Source: an uncultured Holosporaceae bacterium
Lineage (GTDB): Bacteria > Pseudomonadota > Alphaproteobacteria > CAISOG01
DNA: 18,380 nucleotides
Assembly (NCBI GenBank): GCA_903887035.1
Contig: CAISOG010000019.1
Span: forward strand, 1 to 18,380
Direction: 5' to 3'
The translations under genes and the position numbers were made by a program. Below the pieces are notes generated by a model. That model ran no database searches and was not told the origin of the DNA. It worked only from the letters and a program-made list of their open reading frames with translations. Below, in pieces: positions 16,124 to 18,380 of this stretch; position 1 is the first letter of the stretch, and every line of letters starts with the position of its first letter.

Positions 16124-16753
16124 ATGACCCGTGGCAATCCATCCGACATTCCCCCAACCAACAGCCGTTACAACAGCGTCGCCATCCTGCTGCACTGGGT
16201 TATTGCGGCGGCGATTGTGGGCATGTTGCTGATGGGAATTGTTATGGACGATCTGGAGGATCCCGCCTGGAAAGCGATTTTGTACCCGCTGCACAAATCG
16301 ATTGGCATCACCATTTTGCTGATTAGTCTGTTGCGGTTGGGATGGCGGCTGGCGCATCGTCCACCCCCCCTGCCGCAGGGTAGCCAGCTGTGGGAAAAAA
16401 TGGCGGCGCGCCTGACCCATGCGGGGTTTTACCTGTTGATGATTGCCATGCCCCTGTCGGGCTGGGCGATGTCCTCAGCCTTTTCGGGGGGCAAGCCGAT
16501 GCTGCTGTTCGGGGTTATACCCTGGCCAAGCCTGCCTGGATTGGCTGGCGGGGATGAGGCGGCGCAAAAAGCGCTGGCAAAACAGTTTTATGAGCTGCAT
16601 GAGCTGTTGGCCAATGCCCTTTGGTTGCTGTTGGCACTGCATGTTGGGGCGGCGCTGATCCATCATTTTTGGCGGCGGGATGAGGTTTTGTTGCGGATGA
16701 CCCCCCGCTGGAGCGCGCCATTGCTAAGGCGGCTGCGCGGGGAATCGGACTAG
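16124..16753 (+). CDS. Cytochrome b561 family protein
   Basis: The 209-residue membrane protein has four hydrophobic segments and the di-heme histidine pattern of bacterial b561 proteins: His24 (LLHWVIAA) in segment 1, His57 (YPLHKSIG) in segment 2, and His159 with His173 (FYELHELLANALWLLLALH) in segment 4. It should pass electrons across the inner membrane from quinol; its partner is not visible, and no YceI gene is adjacent. The ATG at 16124 has AAGGA 8 bases upstream and gives the usual short N-terminus; the in-frame open sequence back to 15917 is not homologous. The gene is divergent from the Aas fusion with a 248-bp gap. Confidence 0.93.
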   Translation: MTRGNPSDIPPTNSRYNSVAILLHWVIAAAIVGMLLMGIVMDDLEDPAWKAILYPLHKSIGITILLISLLRLGWRLAHRPPPLPQGSQLWEKMAARLTHAGFYLLMIAMPLSGWAMSSAFSGGKPMLLFGVIPWPSLPGLAGGDEAAQKALAKQFYELHELLANALWLLLALHVGAALIHHFWRRDEVLLRMTPRWSAPLLRRLRGESD

Positions 16754-16775
16754 CCGCGCGGGCGCGCCTCCTTCT

Positions 16776-16840
16776 CAGCCAAACCTCTCAGCCAAATCCC
16801 TGGGCCAAATCCCTGGGCAAAATCTCTAGGCCAACCCGAC
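16776..16840. repeat. 13-bp tandem repeat, about five units
   Basis: Consecutive 13-base units read CAGCCAAACCTCT, CAGCCAAATCCCT, GGGCCAAATCCCT, GGGCAAAATCTCT and a decayed AGGCCAACCCGAC. They fill the gap between the convergent cytochrome b561 and PdeM-like genes, and the last unit contains the PdeM-like stop codon. Thirteen is not a multiple of three, so expansion would shift any overlapping frame. The unit has no recognised family. Confidence 0.8.
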
Positions 16841-17674
16841 GCCGTGAGGAATCGGCGTGGGGGTGACCTGGGATGGCATCGTGGTGGCGGATAAGCGGCC
16901 AAATCCGCTGGGCGCGCTGGGGTTATCGTCGGTCAGATATTGGGGCAGCAGCAGCATATGGCTGGGCGCGCTGTAGATATCCGGCTCTGCCAGCAAATGG
17001 GCGACAAATCGTTCCCCAATCAGGGGTGACAGGCCGCGCCCAAACACATCGGCGCCGCGGCTGTTGGCACCAAAGGCGGGCATAATCAGGCGAGAATCGG
17101 TTTCGACATAGCAACGATGACGCAGGCGCAGATGACCCGCCCCCATCCAGGCGGTCGGTTGATAATGACCGCTGATTTCTGGCTTGGTTTCGTCTGGCTT
17201 AGCTTGCGGGCGCAGGGTTAGGCCACCCACACAGGCCTCGGTCGCCTGTTGCCCGCCCAACAGCTTACCAAGCTGGCCAGTGCTGTCATTGCTCAGCCAC
17301 ACCCAATGATACTGCTGAACCAGGCGGCGCAGGATGGGTTGCACCCGTTGCAGGCGTTGTGCCAACATCGTGCCATTGGCCGATGCATCATCCTCAAGGC
17401 AATAGACCGTGGTCGGCGCAAAACGCAGCAAGCGATCCTGCAACAGCTCCAACGTCACCGCCCAATGTTTATCCAGGGGGCGATGGTCAATGGCCTGTTG
17501 GGCGTGCAGCTGATGATGCGGTTGCAGGGTCATGGGCGGGTTCAACAGGTTGGCCAGGATGATGGCGCGCTGGCTGGGCCAAAAGATCACCCGACCGCTA
17601 AGGGTCAATTCTTGCCCACCAAATAGGCAATCATTGTGATACAGGGGGTCGTGGATGGCGCCTGAAATGTTCAT
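16826..17674 (-). CDS. PdeM-like metallophosphoesterase homologue with eroded metal site (possible pseudoenzyme)
   Basis: The 282-residue product keeps the PdeM framework: ELTLSGRVIFWPSQRAIIL (22-40) corresponds to the WPxQRTLLVADLH start, and RLIMPAFGANSRGADVF (195-211) to the RLPAFGAYTGG-type end. The metal-binding motifs have changed. ADLH is ANLL (41-44), GDLxH is EDDAS (94-98, Asp95 kept), GNHD is LSND (127-130), and GHxHP is GHYQP (169-173, His170 kept); the C-H-E motif region reads TLRPQ. Most bridging metal ligands are therefore missing, so phosphodiesterase activity is unlikely. The reading frame is intact over 282 codons, longer than typical PdeM (about 220-250). PdeM is usually near lhr and a ligase in repair clusters; none is present here. 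A binding or regulatory role, or a decaying gene, are both possible. The ATG at 17674 lacks a strong Shine-Dalgarno. Confidence 0.7.
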   Translation of the reverse strand: MNISGAIHDPLYHNDCLFGGQELTLSGRVIFWPSQRAIILANLLNPPMTLQPHHQLHAQQAIDHRPLDKHWAVTLELLQDRLLRFAPTTVYCLEDDASANGTMLAQRLQRVQPILRRLVQQYHWVWLSNDSTGQLGKLLGGQQATEACVGGLTLRPQAKPDETKPEISGHYQPTAWMGAGHLRLRHRCYVETDSRLIMPAFGANSRGADVFGRGLSPLIGERFVAHLLAEPDIYSAPSHMLLLPQYLTDDNPSAPSGFGRLSATTMPSQVTPTPIPHGVGLA

Positions 17675-18023
17675 GACTTTACCGTGTGCAAAAGGGGTGA
17701 TGGGGCGGTGGTGGTTTTTGGTGGGGTGGATAAGGGTTGTTGGGATGGGTGCTAAGCTGTCCTAGCCCCCTAAGCTTTGTTCGCAATAACCGTGCCAGGA
17801 TGACGGTTCAACCTCCGCTAAGCCTGGGCAAAAATTCAACCCTTCCCCTAGGCAATCACCGCCCAAAATCATCCTGTGCCGCTATCCGCTGAAAAGGGTC
17901 TTTCAAAAACGGCGTAAGCATGGTTTACTACCCCCCTTGTGACAGGGACGATCCCCCTATAGGGGGCAACCGTCGGGGGGTACGGGCATCATGCCGCCAT
18001 CCCCACCATCACAGCTGGGGTAA
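17675..18023. other. 349-bp non-coding region upstream of tRNA-Ser
   Basis: I find no convincing coding frame here. The left third is strongly G/T-biased on the plus strand (a C/A-rich leader for the minus-strand PdeM-like gene). It contains three CTAAGC words and an 8-bp inverted pair CAGGATGA and TCATCCTG separated by about 65 bases. The right third has several inverted repeats: the nested hairpin at 17929-17982, the palindrome GGCATCATGCC at 17985-17995, and CCCCA/TGGGG arms at 18001-18020. A possible tRNA promoter is TTTACT (17924-17929) with a weak -35 around 17901; this is tentative. Confidence 0.6.
17929..17982. other. 54-nt nested perfect-arm hairpin
   Basis: Three nested complementary arms are visible: TACCCCCC (17929-17936) with GGGGGGTA (17975-17982), GACG (17947-17950) with CGTC (17971-17974), and CCCCC (17953-17957) with GGGGG (17962-17966), capped by TATA. 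The left side has a 10-base bulge, TTGTGACAGG. It could be a structured RNA, a leader element for the tRNA, or a protein-binding palindrome. There is no following T tract, so it is not an intrinsic terminator. Confidence 0.6.
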
Positions 18024-18115
18024 GGAGACGTGGCCGAGCGGCTGAAGGCGACGGTTTGCTAAACCGTTATACGGGTTATACCGTATCGAGGGTTCGAATC
18101 CCTCCGTCTCCTCCA
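18024..18115 (+). tRNA. tRNA-Ser (anticodon GCU)
   Basis: All arms fold: acceptor GGAGACG (18024-18030) with CGTCTCC (18105-18111), D arm GCC/GGC, anticodon arm ACGGT-TTGCTAA-ACCGT with GCT at 18058-18060, a long class II variable arm (TACGG/CCGTA) typical of serine, T arm GAGGG-TTCGAAT-CCCTC, and an encoded CCA at 18113-18115. It reads AGC and AGU codons. The discriminator position is T, whereas most bacterial tRNA-Ser carry G. Confidence 0.98.
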
Positions 18116-18136
18116 GCTCCTGATGTTAGAAAGTAA

Positions 18137-18170
18137 TCAGCAGGTTAATCATTTCTTGTAATCCTGCTGA
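18137..18170. repeat. 8-bp inverted repeat just downstream of tRNA-Ser
   Basis: TCAGCAGG (18137-18144) and CCTGCTGA (18163-18170) are perfect inverted arms around an 18-base AT-rich spacer. No T tract follows, so a classical terminator is unlikely; it may be a weak hairpin or a recombination or protein-binding site near the tRNA 3' end. Confidence 0.5.
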
Positions 18171-18280
18171 AATATGAGTAGCCTGCATAGAAATTCTGGC
18201 CTTTTTGTGCGTATCTTAATTCTTTTGCATGTGACGGAATAAGTGCCAGCTATTTCCAGAGAAAAGTTTGAGGTTGGGTT

Positions 18281-18380
18281 ATGGCAGAAGAAAAGCTGAC
18301 CTGGATGCCAAAACAGTGGCAGTTGTAAAAGAGGAAATTGCTGCTGCCGAATTAGCTGCAGCTCCTGCTCAAGAAGAGGC
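18281..18380 (+). pseudogene. Partial reading frame, frame-disrupted at an A run, continues beyond window
   Basis: An ATG at 18281 has a good Shine-Dalgarno (TTGAGG, 18268-18273) 7 bases upstream. The first codons read MAEEK, then the frame runs into TAA at 18326. Shifting back one base after AAG (18293-18295) gives a long open, coding-like frame beginning ADLDAKTVAVVKEEIAAAEL, rich in Ala and Glu, open to the window end. One extra A in the AAAA run (18291-18294) would join the two. This could be a sequencing or assembly deletion, a true frameshift, or recoding; the site does not match a canonical -1 slippery heptamer. The product is not recognised. Confidence 0.45.

Noticed and set aside
15876..16157. 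94-codon upstream extension of the Aas fusion frame on the minus strand
   Set aside because: It has no homology to MFS starts, runs across the cytochrome b561 start region, and a TTG with good Shine-Dalgarno at 15875 gives the expected N-terminus.
1..18380. CRISPR array, insertion sequence or defence island
   Set aside because: No regularly spaced repeats, no transposase-like frame and no defence-type domains were found; the tandem repeat at 16776-16840 has no spacers.

Overview
The window looks like chromosomal DNA of an alphaproteobacterium, most like the Rhodospirillales-type lineages; the exact order is uncertain. The evidence is separate purQ and small-type purL (gammaproteobacteria have one fused PurL), the DUF2066 / AI-2E-type transporter / hda order, a three-domain MFS-acyltransferase-AMP-ligase protein, an ELM1-family gene, and a PdeM-like gene. 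Coding DNA is GC-rich, with heavy TTG/CTG leucine use. Almost all of it is housekeeping or envelope-related. I see no CRISPR array, insertion sequence, prophage or obvious defence operon.

Layout. Positions 1-2483 (+): 3' end of a DUF2066 gene, an AI-2E/PerM-type transporter, and hda (DnaA inactivator). Positions 2480-5082 (-): yraN, a two-BON-domain lipoprotein and comM/yifB. Positions 5246-6589 (+): an LpoA-like penicillin-binding-protein activator, divergent from yraN. Positions 6495-9162 (-): a tightly coupled operon of a short ELM1-like gene, rdgB and hemW, with two ATGA overlaps; its end runs antisense into the LpoA-like gene. Positions 9373-12348 (+): purQ-purL, preceded by a 210-bp leader with a terminator-like hairpin and a 13-bp direct repeat. 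Positions 12396-15875 (-): a large MFS/PlsC/AMP-ligase fusion for phospholipid acyl-chain repair. Positions 16124-16753 (+): cytochrome b561. Positions 16826-17674 (-): a PdeM-like metallophosphoesterase homologue whose catalytic motifs are mostly replaced. Positions 17675-18023: non-coding, with a strong nested hairpin. Positions 18024-18115: tRNA-Ser(GCU). Beyond the tRNA the DNA becomes AT-rich and holds the start of a frame-disrupted reading frame; this may be the edge of a tRNA-anchored island.

How the genes relate. Envelope genes (LpoA-like lipoprotein, BON lipoprotein, phospholipid acyl-repair fusion, transporter) sit beside nucleotide genes (PurQ/PurL, RdgB-like), replication control (Hda) and heme/respiratory genes (HemW, cytochrome b561). 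The most unusual points are two conserved-fold proteins with eroded active sites (PdeM-like and RdgB-like), the half-length ELM1-like protein, the structured non-coding stretch before tRNA-Ser, and the composition break after it. No single clearly new multi-gene system is visible.
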